A DNA stretch of 37,689 bases from Nocardioides cremeus (GTDB lineage Bacteria; Actinomycetota; Actinomycetes; Propionibacteriales; Nocardioidaceae): NCBI RefSeq assembly GCF_030518195.1, contig NZ_JAULSC010000017.1, positions 1 through 37,689 of the forward strand, in the 5' to 3' direction. The notes under the pieces are model-generated. The model was not told the origin of the DNA. It ran no database searches and saw only the letters and a program-made list of their open reading frames with translations. Positions 7,334-15,055 of the stretch are shown in pieces (positions within the stretch are counted from its first letter, which is position 1; each line of letters opens with the position of its first letter). Both the position numbers and the translations under genes were made by a program.

Positions 7334-10300
7334 GATCGTCTCCCGTCGGTGTGGTCCCCGAGCATGCCCGCCCCCACTTGAGGACGACTTGAGCCGGTCT
7401 CGTCGAGGACGCGCACCTGGGTGCCGGTGAGCGGGTGCCCACGCCTGGCCAGCTCGACCCGGGCGTCCTCCCGCACCGCTGCGGCGCCCCGCGCCTCGGC
7501 GGTGCGGTGGGCCTGTAGCAGCAGTGGGACCGCCTCGGCGTCGGGCACCTGGGGCAGGCGGCCCAGCGCGCACCTGGCGCGGGCCAGGGCCACCGCCGCG
7601 GGGGTGCCGGCCAGCAGGGCGACCGCCTCGCGCAGGTCGTCGGCGCCCTCGTCGCCGCGCAGCTCGCCGAGCTGGCCGAGCCCTTGGCCCAGGGCTGCGG
7701 GCGCGCCCCAGGCGCGCAGCAGCTCGACCTGCTCGGTGGCGCTCGCCAGCGCCCGCGCCGCCTGGCCCGAGGCGTGCAGCGCTGCGGCACGCACGCCGCG
7801 CCAGGGGTTCCAGGCCGGGTTGGCGATCGCGATGCCGGTGGGCACCGCCTCGAGCGCGGCCAGCGCCTCGGCCGGCCGGCCCTCGGCCAGGAGCAACCGG
7901 GCCCGTGCCTGTCCCAACAGCCGCTCGCCCTCGCCGAAGACCGGCCCCGGCGTGAGCCCGTCGGCCACCTGGCGCGCAGCGCCGACGTCGCCGCGGTCGA
8001 GGTGGCAGCAGACCGACAGGGCGCGTCCGACCGCCTCGCCGATCCCGGTGCCGCCCCACATCCGGTCCTGCTCGAGCCCGTCGCCGAGGCAGGCGAGCGC
8101 GCCGTCGAGGTCGCCGTGCAGCCAGCGCTCGAAGCCCTCCCACAGGTTGATCGACAGGCTCGCGAAGAGCGATCCTCGGGCGCCGGCGGCCCGGCGGGCG
8201 CGGCTCCAGAAGTCGCCCAGCGGCTCCTCGCAGACGGTGAGCACCACGGCGGCGTTGATCCAGAAGAGGCCGTCGTCGACGCCGAGCAGCTGGTCGTCCT
8301 CGAGCGCGCAGCGCGCCATCGTGGTGGCCCGTGCCCGGTCGACGCCCTCGACCAGCGACTCCAGCGCGATCGTCGCCGACAACATCTGTGCGCCCGGGCC
8401 ACGCCCCTCCGGCTCCGGCGCCGGGGTGCGCCACCCGTCCTCGAGCGAGTGCAGGAAGCCGGCCATCCGCTGCAGCGCGACCAGTCCCTGCCGCTGGTCC
8501 GACGACGAAGGTGCGCCCGGCGGCAGGCACCGCGCGGCGGCGCGGGCGAAGGCGATCGCCACCCCGGGCGGGCTGGCGAAGACGTGGGTGGCGCCGCAGG
8601 CCAGCGCGATCTCGCCGCGACGAGCCGGGTCGGGGTGCAGCCGGTAGGCCTCCTCGAGGTGGACCACTGCGGTGCCGCCGTCGAAGGCGGCCTCGAGCAT
8701 GCCGAGCTGGAACAGCGCCGACGGGCGCCAGGCCGCGTGGGGCTGCTCGTGGAGCGCGCGGCGCAGGTAGGTCGCCGCGCTCTCGGGCGCGCCCCGGTCG
8801 GCGGCCGCGCGCGCCGCGCTGCGCAGCAGGTCGGCCACCGCCTCGTCGCCGCGGGCCGGAGCCACGAGCAGGTGGGCCGCGACCTGCTCGTCGCTGCCAC
8901 CGCGGGCGCGCAGCACGCTCGCTGCCCGTTCGTGCCAGTGCGCGCGCTCGACCGCCGGCAGCGACTGGTGCAGGGCGTCACGCACCACCGGGTGCACGAA
9001 GGCGATCGGCTGGTGGTCGCCCAGCACCTCGGCGCGGGTCAGCTCGCCGAGCGCGGCAACGGCGCAGTCCTCGGCCACCCCGGCCAGGTCGGCGACCGTC
9101 ACCGAGGTGGCGCCGTCGCCCAGCACCGCGGCCGCGCGGGCCACGTCGGCCACGTCGTCGGGCAGCCCGCGCAGGCGCATCAGCACCGTGCTCGACACCG
9201 CCCGCGTGCCGATCGCCAGCACCCGGTCGGTGTGCGCGGCGTCGGGGCGCACGCCGTCGGCGGCCAGCGCCCGCAGAAGGTGGCTGAGCAGCATCGGGTT
9301 GCCGGCGGTGGTGCGGTGGCAGGCCTCGGCGAAGAGCGGCGCCGGCTCGGTGCGCAGCCCTGCCGAGACGAGCTCGACGGTCGCCGCGTGCGACAGCGCG
9401 GCCGGTCGCAGCAGCCGCGCGTCGGGCTCGAGGGCGAGCTCGGCCAGCGGCGCCTCCTGGCGCAGCTCGTCGCCCCCGGAGCGACCGGCGACCACCAGCA
9501 GCACCGGCAGGGAGCCGAGGCGCCGCGCGAGGTAGGCCAGGAACCGCAGCGACCCGGCGTCGCACCACTGGGCGTCGTCGACGGCCAGCACGAGCGGCCC
9601 CTGCGCCGCCACCGCCGCCACGAGCCGGTGCAGCCCGTCGAGCACGGCGAAGCCGTCGACCCGGCCCTCCTCGGCGAGGTCGAAGACGCTGCGGGCCGCC
9701 CCGGCGTCGCGCAGGAGGGCCTCCCGGTGCGGGCCCTCGCCCAGCACCGGCTCGAGCAGCTGGCGCACCACGCCGTACGCGAACGCGGTCTCCAGCTGCG
9801 ACCCGCGGGCGGTGAGCAGGCGCAGCGAGCGGTCGGCGGCGAGCCTCCCGGTCTCGATCAGCAGCCGGGTCTTGCCGATGCCGGCCGGCCCCTGCACCAC
9901 GACGAGCCCGGAGCGTCGCTGGGCGAGCGCCTCGACCGCCTCCTGCAGCGTGGCGAGCTCGTGGTCGCGCTCGACGAGCGGTGCGGTACCGACGGGCCTG
10001 GGCGCGGGCGCCGGACTCGGTGCGGGGGCGGAGGCCCGGGCGGGCAGCAGGTCGGGGGAGTGGGCCAGCACGGCGGCCTCCAGCCGCTGGAGCGCCGGGC
10101 CCGGGTCGACCCCGAGCTCGTCGGCCAGGGTCCGCCGGGCGGTGCGCAGCGCAGCCAGGGCGTCGGCCTGGCGCTGCGACCGGTAGAGGGCCAGCGCCAG
10201 CGCGCGCCAGCGCTCCTCGCGCAGCGGGTCCTCCTGCACCAGCGCCTCGAGCTCGGGCACCAGCACCGCTGGGTCCTCGACCTCGAGGCGGGCCACCAGG

Positions 10301-10836
10301 CGGCGCTCACGGGCCACCCGGCGCAGCTCGGTCAGGCGGGCCACGTCGGCGGCGGCCCAGGGCTCGTCGGCGTACTCCGCGAGCGCGGGGCCGGCCCACA
10401 GCTCCAACGCCTCGCGCAGCGCCTCCGCTGCCTCGGCGGGCCGCTCGAGGCGCTCGGCCCGCGCCACCAGCGCCTCGAAGCGCCACGCGTCGACGGCCTC
10501 CGCGGGCAGCCGCACGGCGTAGCCGGGCCCCTCACGCACGATGACCGCGGAGCGGGCGCGCGCCGCCGAGCCCGGTTGCAGCCGGCGACGCAGGTGCGAG
10601 ACGTAGGACTGCAGCGCGCCCACCGCGGTGTCGCCGGCGTGCTCGCCCCACACCGCCTCGACCAGCCGCTCGACCGGCACCAGGTCTCCGCGGGCCAGCA
10701 GCAGCACCGCCAGCACCGCGCGCTGGCGCCGCCCGCCCAGGTCGAGAGGCGCGCCGTCGTACGACGCCGCCAGACGGCCCAGCAGGCTGACCCGGAGCGG
10801 GCTCGTCTCGTCCACTGGCACATCCACGCGCTGCAC
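7330..10836 (-). CDS. SARP-type transcriptional activator with AAA ATPase and TPR-like region
   Basis: The 1168-residue protein starts with an OmpR-like winged helix (about 14-110: GGRRQRAVLAVLLLARGDLV, LQSYVSHLRRRLQ, GPGYAVRLP) followed by the bacterial transcriptional activation domain (about 115-260). An Ala/Pro linker leads to an AAA-type ATPase with Walker A GPAGIGKT (about 316-323) and Walker B LVLAVDD (415-421). The rest is helical and repeat-like. It resembles the large SARP-LAL regulators, but the LuxR helix-turn-helix expected at the C-terminus is absent: the chain ends soon after HPLTGTQVRVLDETG. It probably activates the two oxidase genes downstream. The GTG start at 10836 is uncertain, since further GTG codons follow at residues 4, 6 and 8. 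Confidence 0.9.
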   Translation of the reverse strand: MQRVDVPVDETSPLRVSLLGRLAASYDGAPLDLGGRRQRAVLAVLLLARGDLVPVERLVEAVWGEHAGDTAVGALQSYVSHLRRRLQPGSAARARSAVIVREGPGYAVRLPAEAVDAWRFEALVARAERLERPAEAAEALREALELWAGPALAEYADEPWAAADVARLTELRRVARERRLVARLEVEDPAVLVPELEALVQEDPLREERWRALALALYRSQRQADALAALRTARRTLADELGVDPGPALQRLEAAVLAHSPDLLPARASAPAPSPAPAPRPVGTAPLVERDHELATLQEAVEALAQRRSGLVVVQGPAGIGKTRLLIETGRLAADRSLRLLTARGSQLETAFAYGVVRQLLEPVLGEGPHREALLRDAGAARSVFDLAEEGRVDGFAVLDGLHRLVAAVAAQGPLVLAVDDAQWCDAGSLRFLAYLARRLGSLPVLLVVAGRSGGDELRQEAPLAELALEPDARLLRPAALSHAATVELVSAGLRTEPAPLFAEACHRTTAGNPMLLSHLLRALAADGVRPDAAHTDRVLAIGTRAVSSTVLMRLRGLPDDVADVARAAAVLGDGATSVTVADLAGVAEDCAVAALGELTRAEVLGDHQPIAFVHPVVRDALHQSLPAVERAHWHERAASVLRARGGSDEQVAAHLLVAPARGDEAVADLLRSAARAAADRGAPESAATYLRRALHEQPHAAWRPSALFQLGMLEAAFDGGTAVVHLEEAYRLHPDPARRGEIALACGATHVFASPPGVAIAFARAAARCLPPGAPSSSDQRQGLVALQRMAGFLHSLEDGWRTPAPEPEGRGPGAQMLSATIALESLVEGVDRARATTMARCALEDDQLLGVDDGLFWINAAVVLTVCEEPLGDFWSRARRAAGARGSLFASLSINLWEGFERWLHGDLDGALACLGDGLEQDRMWGGTGIGEAVGRALSVCCHLDRGDVGAARQVADGLTPGPVFGEGERLLGQARARLLLAEGRPAEALAALEAVPTGIAIANPAWNPWRGVRAAALHASGQAARALASATEQVELLRAWGAPAALGQGLGQLGELRGDEGADDLREAVALLAGTPAAVALARARCALGRLPQVPDAEAVPLLLQAHRTAEARGAAAVREDARVELARRGHPLTGTQVRVLDETGSSRPQVGAGMLGDHTDGRRS
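7376..7393 (-). promoter_or_regulatory. Putative SARP operator upstream of oxidase 2, inside the SARP gene
   Basis: ACTTGAG is repeated perfectly at 7376-7382 and 7387-7393, a phase of exactly 11 bp. On the minus strand it reads CTCAAGT-4 bp-CTCAAGT. A possible -10, CATGCT, follows about 9 bases downstream and the GTG of oxidase 2 is 43 bp away. The sites lie within the last codons of the regulator gene itself. Confidence 0.62.
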
Positions 10837-10866
10837 GCACGCCCCGGCGGCGTACGTCGATCCAGG

Positions 10867-11259
10867 CTAGGGCTGCAGGAGGCGCGGCGGTAGCCGGTTT
10901 TCTCCGGGGCCTCCCAGGGGCGCGGGGGACAGCGCCCAGTGCAGGTGCAGGCCCCCCTCGGGTCCCGGGTCCATCACGAGCCGTACGTCGCCCGGGTGCG
11001 TGTGGTCCAGCCCCGCCGTGCTCGGCAGCTGCGCGGAGCGGCACAGGCACGCGGGTGAGCACTCGGGGTCGTGGAGCCACAGGTCCAGCCGCCCGTCCGT
11101 GCGGACGAGCCGCAGGGTCGCGCCGCCGCCGTGGTGCTCGTCCGCGTGGAGCAGCAGCGCCAGGGCCATGTCGGTGAGTGCGTCGGCGGCGCCGGTCGTG
11201 ATGCCGTCGAGGTCCTCGTCGAGCTGCACGGTCACGCGGGTGTGCGTGGTCAGGGTCAT
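10867..11259 (-). CDS. Small His/Cys-containing protein, unknown function
   Basis: I do not recognise this 130-residue protein. From the ATG at 11257-11259 it starts MTLTTHTRVTVQLDEDLDGI and holds HADEHHGGG and a C-x3-C-x-C cluster (PECSPACLCRS). The middle (TTGAADALTDMALALLLHAD, then LRLVRTDGRLDLWL and DVRLVMD) could be an alpha/beta fold. No signal peptide or membrane helix is seen. The ATG is preferred over an upstream GTG or ATG because AGAGG lies about 7 bases before it. It ends 30 bases before the SARP start on the same strand, so the two may be cotranscribed. The cysteine and histidine clusters would suit metal binding, but this is a guess. Confidence 0.65.
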   Translation of the reverse strand: MTLTTHTRVTVQLDEDLDGITTGAADALTDMALALLLHADEHHGGGATLRLVRTDGRLDLWLHDPECSPACLCRSAQLPSTAGLDHTHPGDVRLVMDPGPEGGLHLHWALSPAPLGGPGENRLPPRLLQP

Positions 11260-11278
11260 TAGCCGCCTCTGAGGGATG

Positions 11279-11295
11279 CCCGACCCGCGGTCGGG
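11279..11295 (-). terminator. Short hairpin between rpsN2 and the small protein gene
   Basis: A 7-bp stem, CCCGACC/GGTCGGG with a CGC loop, lies in the 156-bp gap between the end of the ribosomal-protein operon and the next gene on the same strand. It could end the operon or sit in the leader of the small protein gene. Nothing else clear is seen in the gap. Confidence 0.4.
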
Positions 11296-11415
11296 GCGTC
11301 GACCTCGGCCCTGTGCTCGAACCGAGACGTGCCCATGGTGCACAGCCGCCCGCCGGCACGAAAGGGTCCTTCGGCCCGGCTGACGAGGGCAGGACGCCGG
11401 GTCAGGCGGTCGGGC

Positions 11416-11718
11416 TCACCAGGAGGACTTCGTGATGCCCGGCAGCTCGCCGCGGTGGGCCAGGGTGCGCAGGTTGATGCGGGACAGGCCGACCTTGCCG
11501 ACGTAGCCGCGCGCGCGACCGTCGACCTGGTCGCGGTTGCGCACCCGCACGGGGCTCGCGTCGCGGGGCAGCCGCGCCAGGGCGCGGACGGCCGCGTCGC
11601 GGTCCTCGCGGGTGGTGGCGGTGCGGACGGCCTCCTTGAGGCGGGCGCGGCGCTCGGCGTAGCGGGCGACGGTCTGCTTGCGCCGTTCGTTGGCCACGAT
11701 CTTGGACGTCCTGGCCAT
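11416..11718 (-). CDS. rpsN: 30S ribosomal protein S14, zinc-independent paralogue
   Basis: The 100-residue protein is S14 of the longer kind ([44 protein letters not shown] end). The zinc-binding CxxC pairs of the zinc form are absent: the region reads [20 protein letters not shown], with no cysteine in the whole protein. Such C-minus paralogues replace the zinc form in the 30S head when zinc is scarce, freeing zinc. It is the last gene of the Zur-type operon; its ATG overlaps the stop of rpmG as TGATG, so translation is coupled. Confidence 0.96.
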   Translation of the reverse strand: MARTSKIVANERRKQTVARYAERRARLKEAVRTATTREDRDAAVRALARLPRDASPVRVRNRDQVDGRARGYVGKVGLSRINLRTLAHRGELPGITKSSW

Positions 11719-11888
11719 CAGCGCTCCTCGCGGAAGTCGACGTGGCGCCGCACCCGGGGGTCGTACTTGCGCAGGACCATCCGGTCGGGGTCGTTGCGGC
11801 GGTTCTTGCGGGTCACGTAGGTGTGCCCGGTGCCGGCCGTGGAGCGCAGCTTGACGATCGGGCGCAGGTCGTTGCCTCGCCTGGCCAT
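11718..11888 (-). CDS. rpmG: 50S ribosomal protein L33, zinc-independent paralogue
   Basis: The 56-residue protein reads [20 protein letters not shown] and continues [20 protein letters not shown], ending [10 protein letters not shown]. This is L33 almost as in the Zur-controlled mycobacterial copy, and it has no cysteine, so the usual zinc ribbon is missing. It is encoded between rpmB and rpsN with TGATG stop-start overlaps on both sides (11886-11890 and 11716-11720). The tight coupling suggests the three proteins are made together. Confidence 0.95.
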   Translation of the reverse strand: MARRGNDLRPIVKLRSTAGTGHTYVTRKNRRNDPDRMVLRKYDPRVRRHVDFREER

Positions 11889-12124
11889 CAGAGCCGCCCT
11901 CCTCGGGCCAGGATGTCGGCGACGACGGCGTCGATGCCGCGCCGGTCGACCGTCTTGATGCCACGCGCGCTCAGCCTGAGCGTGACGTGCCGGTCGAGGG
12001 TGGGCGCCCAGTAGCGCTTGGACTGGATGTTGACGTCGAAGCGGCGCTTGGTGCGCCGGTGCGAGTGCGAGACGTGGTGTCCGAAGCCGGGCTGGGCTCC
12101 GGTGACCTGGCAGGTGCGCGGCAT
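11888..12124 (-). CDS. rpmB: 50S ribosomal protein L28, zinc-independent paralogue
   Basis: The 78-residue protein has the L28 start [20 protein letters not shown] and the basic run [19 protein letters not shown]. It keeps one cysteine (residue 5) but lacks the paired CxxC motifs of the zinc form, so it is read as the C-minus type. GAGG lies about 5 bases before the ATG. The stop overlaps the rpmG start as TGATG. A separate zinc-binding L28 elsewhere in the genome is expected but not seen here. Confidence 0.95.
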   Translation of the reverse strand: MPRTCQVTGAQPGFGHHVSHSHRRTKRRFDVNIQSKRYWAPTLDRHVTLRLSARGIKTVDRRGIDAVVADILARGGRL

Positions 12125-12146
12125 GGGGTTCCTCGGTGGTGGGGGC

Positions 12147-12269
12147 TCAGCCCTGGCGGGTCTTGAGCCGGGGGTTGCGCTTGTTGATGACGTAGGTGCG
12201 TCCGCGTCGGCGCACGACCTGGGAGCCGGGCTGGTTCTTCACGGAGCGGAGGGAGTTGCGTACCTTCAC
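12147..12269 (-). CDS. rpmJ: 50S ribosomal protein L36, zinc-independent paralogue
   Basis: The 40-residue protein, [20 protein letters not shown] then [20 protein letters not shown], is L36 of the YkgO type: it has no cysteine, while the zinc form carries a C-x2-C...C-x-H cluster, and it is a few residues longer than the usual 37. The GTG start at 12267-12269 overlaps the TGA of rpmF as GTGA. Gene order and coupling place it in the Zur-type operon. Confidence 0.95.
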   Translation of the reverse strand: MKVRNSLRSVKNQPGSQVVRRRGRTYVINKRNPRLKTRQG

Positions 12270-12433
12270 GACGGGTCCACGTAGCCGCGGATGACGGCCC
12301 GGACCAGGCGGCGCGGGACCTGGTGGGTCTCGCCGTCGACGGTGACGGGCACCAGGGCCGGCGCGGTGGCCTTCCACTGCGAGCGTCGGTGGCGGGTGTT
12401 GCTGCGTGAGGTGCGGCGCTTGGGGACGGCCAC
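12266..12433 (-). CDS. rpmF: 50S ribosomal protein L32, zinc-independent paralogue
   Basis: The 55-residue protein begins [20 protein letters not shown], the typical L32 start, and continues [10 protein letters not shown]. The second half, which in the zinc form carries two CxxC pairs, here reads [20 protein letters not shown] without any cysteine. The GTG start has GAAGGAG just upstream. Its stop overlaps the rpmJ start by 4 bases. Cysteine-less L32 is a less common member of Zur-controlled sets than L28, L33, S14 or L31. Confidence 0.94.
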   Translation of the reverse strand: MAVPKRRTSRSNTRHRRSQWKATAPALVPVTVDGETHQVPRRLVRAVIRGYVDPS

Positions 12434-12474
12434 GGGTGCTCCTTCGGTAGGTGCGTGGTGTGGGTGGGTGCGGC

Positions 12475-13551
12475 TCAGGCCGCGTCGCGGATGTCGCCGA
12501 GCCAGGGCTCGAGACCGTCCTCCCGGACGGTCCAGCTGCGGGCGTCGAGCAGCGCCTCGGTGGGGGTGAGGAGGATGTCCTCGAACGCTGGTGCGAGGTC
12601 GCCGGGGACGGTGCCGAGACCGGTGAGGACCAGCCGCGTCACCGGGGTGCGGCGGCCCCAGGGGCTGAGGCTGCCGATGCTGAGCTGGCCGCCGGCTCCC
12701 GACCACTCCAGCTGGACGCCGGGGCGGGTGGGCAGCCAGAACGAGCCACGGGAGCGGAACCGGCCGGTGCCGAGGCGCTCGATCTGGTCGAGCAGCCGCT
12801 CGGGGTGGAAGGGGCGGGGGGAGCAGAGGTCGAGCCGCCACGCGCTGCCGCCGTGGAGGGCGGGCAGCTCCGTGTGGAGGTCGGGGGAGAGCCAGGCGCC
12901 GGCGCGCGCCGGCTCGTGGCGCTGCGAGGCGATGGTGGTCGGGTCGAGGTCGGCGGGGTCCAGCACGACGTCCGCGTCGGGCCGGGCCAGGGCCCGCACC
13001 AGGTCGCGGGCCCCGGTGTCGGCGCTGCCGCCGAGGACGACGAGGTCGGCGAGCTCGACCTGGGCGCAGGCCACCTCGCCGACGCCACGGTCGTCGGCGG
13101 GGTTGGTGTGCGCGTCGCGCTCGCGCAGCAGGTCGTCGCTGAGCAGGTCGCGCACGACGTCGTCGCCGCCGAGCGCGGCCACCACGCTGCTCAGCTTGAT
13201 GTGCCGGGCCAGCCGGGCGTCGCTGGTCAGGGCGTGGGCGAGCTGGCCCGCCTCGGTGCCGGTCGGCAGCCCGGAGACGATCGCGCTCCACCGCCCGTCG
13301 CGGGCGAGGCGCTCGAGCGTCGGCAGGATGTCCTCGCGCAGGGCGCAGCCCACGCAGGCGTGCTCGAGCTGGACCTGCTCGTGCTCCAGCACCCCGGTGG
13401 TGTCGCTGACGACCCGGGAGAGCACCTGGGAGTGCGGGTCGATGCGGTGTCGTACGACGACCGCGCGGGGCAGGTCCCAGGACAGGCTCATCATCGTCGT
13501 GTCCATCGCGGTCGCCTCGACCCCGGTCACCACGACGAGCGGTGTCCTCAT
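12475..13551 (-). CDS. CobW-related protein without a P-loop, Mrf-like
   Basis: The 358-residue protein starts [20 protein letters not shown] where CobW/YciC GTPases have a GxxxxGKT P-loop, so no Walker A is present. The conserved metal motif of the family (CxCC) appears as [20 protein letters not shown], with two cysteines. It matches in layout and genome context the mycobacterial Mrf protein, which is encoded with zinc-free ribosomal proteins under Zur and recruits a hibernation factor to ribosomes in zinc-starved cells. That role is inferred here from context. The ATG overlaps the rpmE2 stop as ATGA, and rpmF follows after 41 bases. Confidence 0.85.
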   Translation of the reverse strand: MRTPLVVVTGVEATAMDTTMMSLSWDLPRAVVVRHRIDPHSQVLSRVVSDTTGVLEHEQVQLEHACVGCALREDILPTLERLARDGRWSAIVSGLPTGTEAGQLAHALTSDARLARHIKLSSVVAALGGDDVVRDLLSDDLLRERDAHTNPADDRGVGEVACAQVELADLVVLGGSADTGARDLVRALARPDADVVLDPADLDPTTIASQRHEPARAGAWLSPDLHTELPALHGGSAWRLDLCSPRPFHPERLLDQIERLGTGRFRSRGSFWLPTRPGVQLEWSGAGGQLSIGSLSPWGRRTPVTRLVLTGLGTVPGDLAPAFEDILLTPTEALLDARSWTVREDGLEPWLGDIRDAA

Positions 13552-13802
13552 GCGCGGCCATCGTAGCGACGCCTGAACTTCTCGACGCGTCCCTCGTTGT
13601 CGAGCGTGCGGGCGGTGCCGGTCCAGAACGGGTGGCTGTCGCTGGTGATGTCGACGTCGACGACGGGGTAGGCGGCGCCGTCGACCTCGACGACCGCGAC
13701 GGGGGGCCGGCTCGCCAGTGTCGAGCGGGTCACCGTGACGCGTCCGGTGGAGCGGTCGCGGAACGCCACCGGCCCGTAGGTCGGGTGCAGGTCCTTCTTC
13801 AT
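13548..13802 (-). CDS. rpmE2: 50S ribosomal protein L31, type B (zinc-independent)
   Basis: The 84-residue protein starts [20 protein letters not shown] and contains [20 protein letters not shown] followed by [10 protein letters not shown], the signature of L31 type B. It has no cysteine, unlike type A L31 with its zinc site. It is the first gene of the operon: GGAGGA sits just before the ATG and a Zur box lies directly upstream of that. The stop overlaps the next gene's start as ATGA. In zinc shortage this protein is expected to replace type A L31 in the central protuberance. Confidence 0.96.
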   Translation of the reverse strand: MKKDLHPTYGPVAFRDRSTGRVTVTRSTLASRPPVAVVEVDGAAYPVVDVDITSDSHPFWTGTARTLDNEGRVEKFRRRYDGRA

Positions 13803-13811
13803 GGTTCCTCC

Positions 13812-13832
13812 TGATAACGAGAATCGTTCTCA
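13812..13832 (-). promoter_or_regulatory. Zur box and -10 element of the zinc-free ribosomal protein operon
   Basis: An imperfect 21-bp dyad of the form TGAnAACGAnnnTCGTTnTCA fits the Zur consensus of actinobacteria. It ends next to the GGAGGA ribosome binding site (13806-13811) of rpmE2. A good -10, TATGAT (minus strand, 13837 to 13832), overlaps its upstream edge, so a bound repressor would cover the start point. No clear -35 is seen. Confidence 0.88.
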
Positions 13833-13903
13833 TCATACACACCTCTGGGGAGCCGGGGGCGCCACCGCTCGGCCGTCGACCGGGCAGGCCGTAAACTCCG
13901 CTC

Positions 13904-15055
13904 GTGAACGACGTGCACGTCATCGCCTACTTCGCCGATGACCCGACCCGCACCTACCAGCTCGTCCAGTGGCTCGACGTGCTGGCGCTGCTCCACGAGC
14001 AGCACCCGGTGGCGATCGTGGTGCGCGACGCCGCCTCCGGCGAGGTGCTGCGCGAGCGCACCGAGCTGCCGGTGCTCACGGCCGTGGAGTTCCCCGAGCT
14101 GACCGCGCTCTACGAGCGGCTCGACGCCAAGGTCGTGCTCTACTGCAACAACTCGATGCTCAACTTCCAGTCGCTGCTCGACGGCCGCCGGCTGCACGTG
14201 CACATCAACCACGGCGAGAGCGACAAGCAGTCGATGGCCAGCAACAACGCGAAGGCCTACGACCGCGTCTTCGTGGCCGGCGAGGCCGCGGTGCAGCGCC
14301 ACGTCACCGGCCTGCTCGAGCTCGACACCCGTCGTCTGGTGCGCACCGGACGACCCCAGCTCGACCTGCGCCCAGCACCGCTGCTGGCGCCCAGCACCCG
14401 TCGTACCGTGCTCTACGCCCCCACCTGGGAGGGCGACGCCGACTACAACGACTACACCTCCCTCGACGTGCTGGGCCCGCTGATCGTGGAGGCCGTGCTG
14501 GAGGTGCCCGACGTGCGGCTCGTCTACAAGCCGCACCCCAAGATCGTCACCAGCACCACGCCGGCCGTGCGCGAGGCGCACCTGGAGGTGCTGCGCCTTG
14601 TCGACGAGGCCGGCGAGCGGCAGCCCGGGGCGGGGCACGCGCAGGTGCTTCGCGGCGACATCCTCGCGGTCATCCCCGATTGCGACGCGATGATCACCGA
14701 CGTCTCCTCGGTCGGCCTCGACTGGCTCTACCTGCGCACCGAGAAGCCGATCTTCCTCACCGACCGCCACCACGACGGCGAGCGGCTGCGTCGCGAGGTG
14801 CCGGTCAGCCGCTGCGCGGACGTGGTCGACACCACGACGGTCGGCGGGCTCACGGCCCTGCTCACGGCGCGGCTCGAGCGCGACGAGCACCACCTGGCCC
14901 GGCTGGCGATGCGCCACCACTACTTCGACGACCTCCAGGTCGGTGACAGCACCCGGCGCTTCCTCGACTCCGTCTCCGAGCTGGTGGTCCTGCGCGACCG
15001 GCTCCTGGGTGAGGCGGTCGACTCATCCGGTCGCGTCGCCGAGACCATCGCGTGA
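13904..15055 (+). CDS. CDP-glycerol glycerophosphotransferase-like protein (TagB/TagF family)
   Basis: The 383-residue protein belongs to the GT-B fold family that transfers glycerol- or ribitol-phosphate from a CDP donor when building teichoic-acid-like polymers. Visible motifs are INHGESDKQS (about residue 100), YAPTWEGDADYND (about 170), VYKPHPK (about 207) and ITDVSSVGLDWLY (about 264), the last two being the donor-binding histidine and serine segments. It lacks membrane helices and is probably bound to the inner face of the membrane. The GTG start at 13904 follows a TAAACT -10-like element by 6 bases with no ribosome binding site, which suggests a leaderless message. It overlaps the next gene as GTGA. 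Confidence 0.88.
   Translation: MNDVHVIAYFADDPTRTYQLVQWLDVLALLHEQHPVAIVVRDAASGEVLRERTELPVLTAVEFPELTALYERLDAKVVLYCNNSMLNFQSLLDGRRLHVHINHGESDKQSMASNNAKAYDRVFVAGEAAVQRHVTGLLELDTRRLVRTGRPQLDLRPAPLLAPSTRRTVLYAPTWEGDADYNDYTSLDVLGPLIVEAVLEVPDVRLVYKPHPKIVTSTTPAVREAHLEVLRLVDEAGERQPGAGHAQVLRGDILAVIPDCDAMITDVSSVGLDWLYLRTEKPIFLTDRHHDGERLRREVPVSRCADVVDTTTVGGLTALLTARLERDEHHLARLAMRHHYFDDLQVGDSTRRFLDSVSELVVLRDRLLGEAVDSSGRVAETIA

Noticed and set aside
5943..8981. Long minus-strand frame through oxidase 2 and the SARP gene
   Set aside because: It lies in the wrong frame for both genes, is Arg/Pro/Ala-rich and shows no domain.
7684..10893. Open frame of over 1000 codons on the plus strand, antisense to the SARP gene
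   Set aside because: It has no family motif, is full of Arg/Ala/Gly/His typical of a GC-rich shadow frame, and the opposite strand encodes a clear SARP with Walker motifs.
10867..11343. Longer version of the small protein starting at 11343
   Set aside because: The added 28 residues are basic and disordered, and the internal ATG at 11259 has a proper ribosome binding site.
11632..12178. Single CTTGAG motifs in the ribosomal genes as further SARP sites
   Set aside because: They are single copies in coding sequence without 11-bp phased partners.
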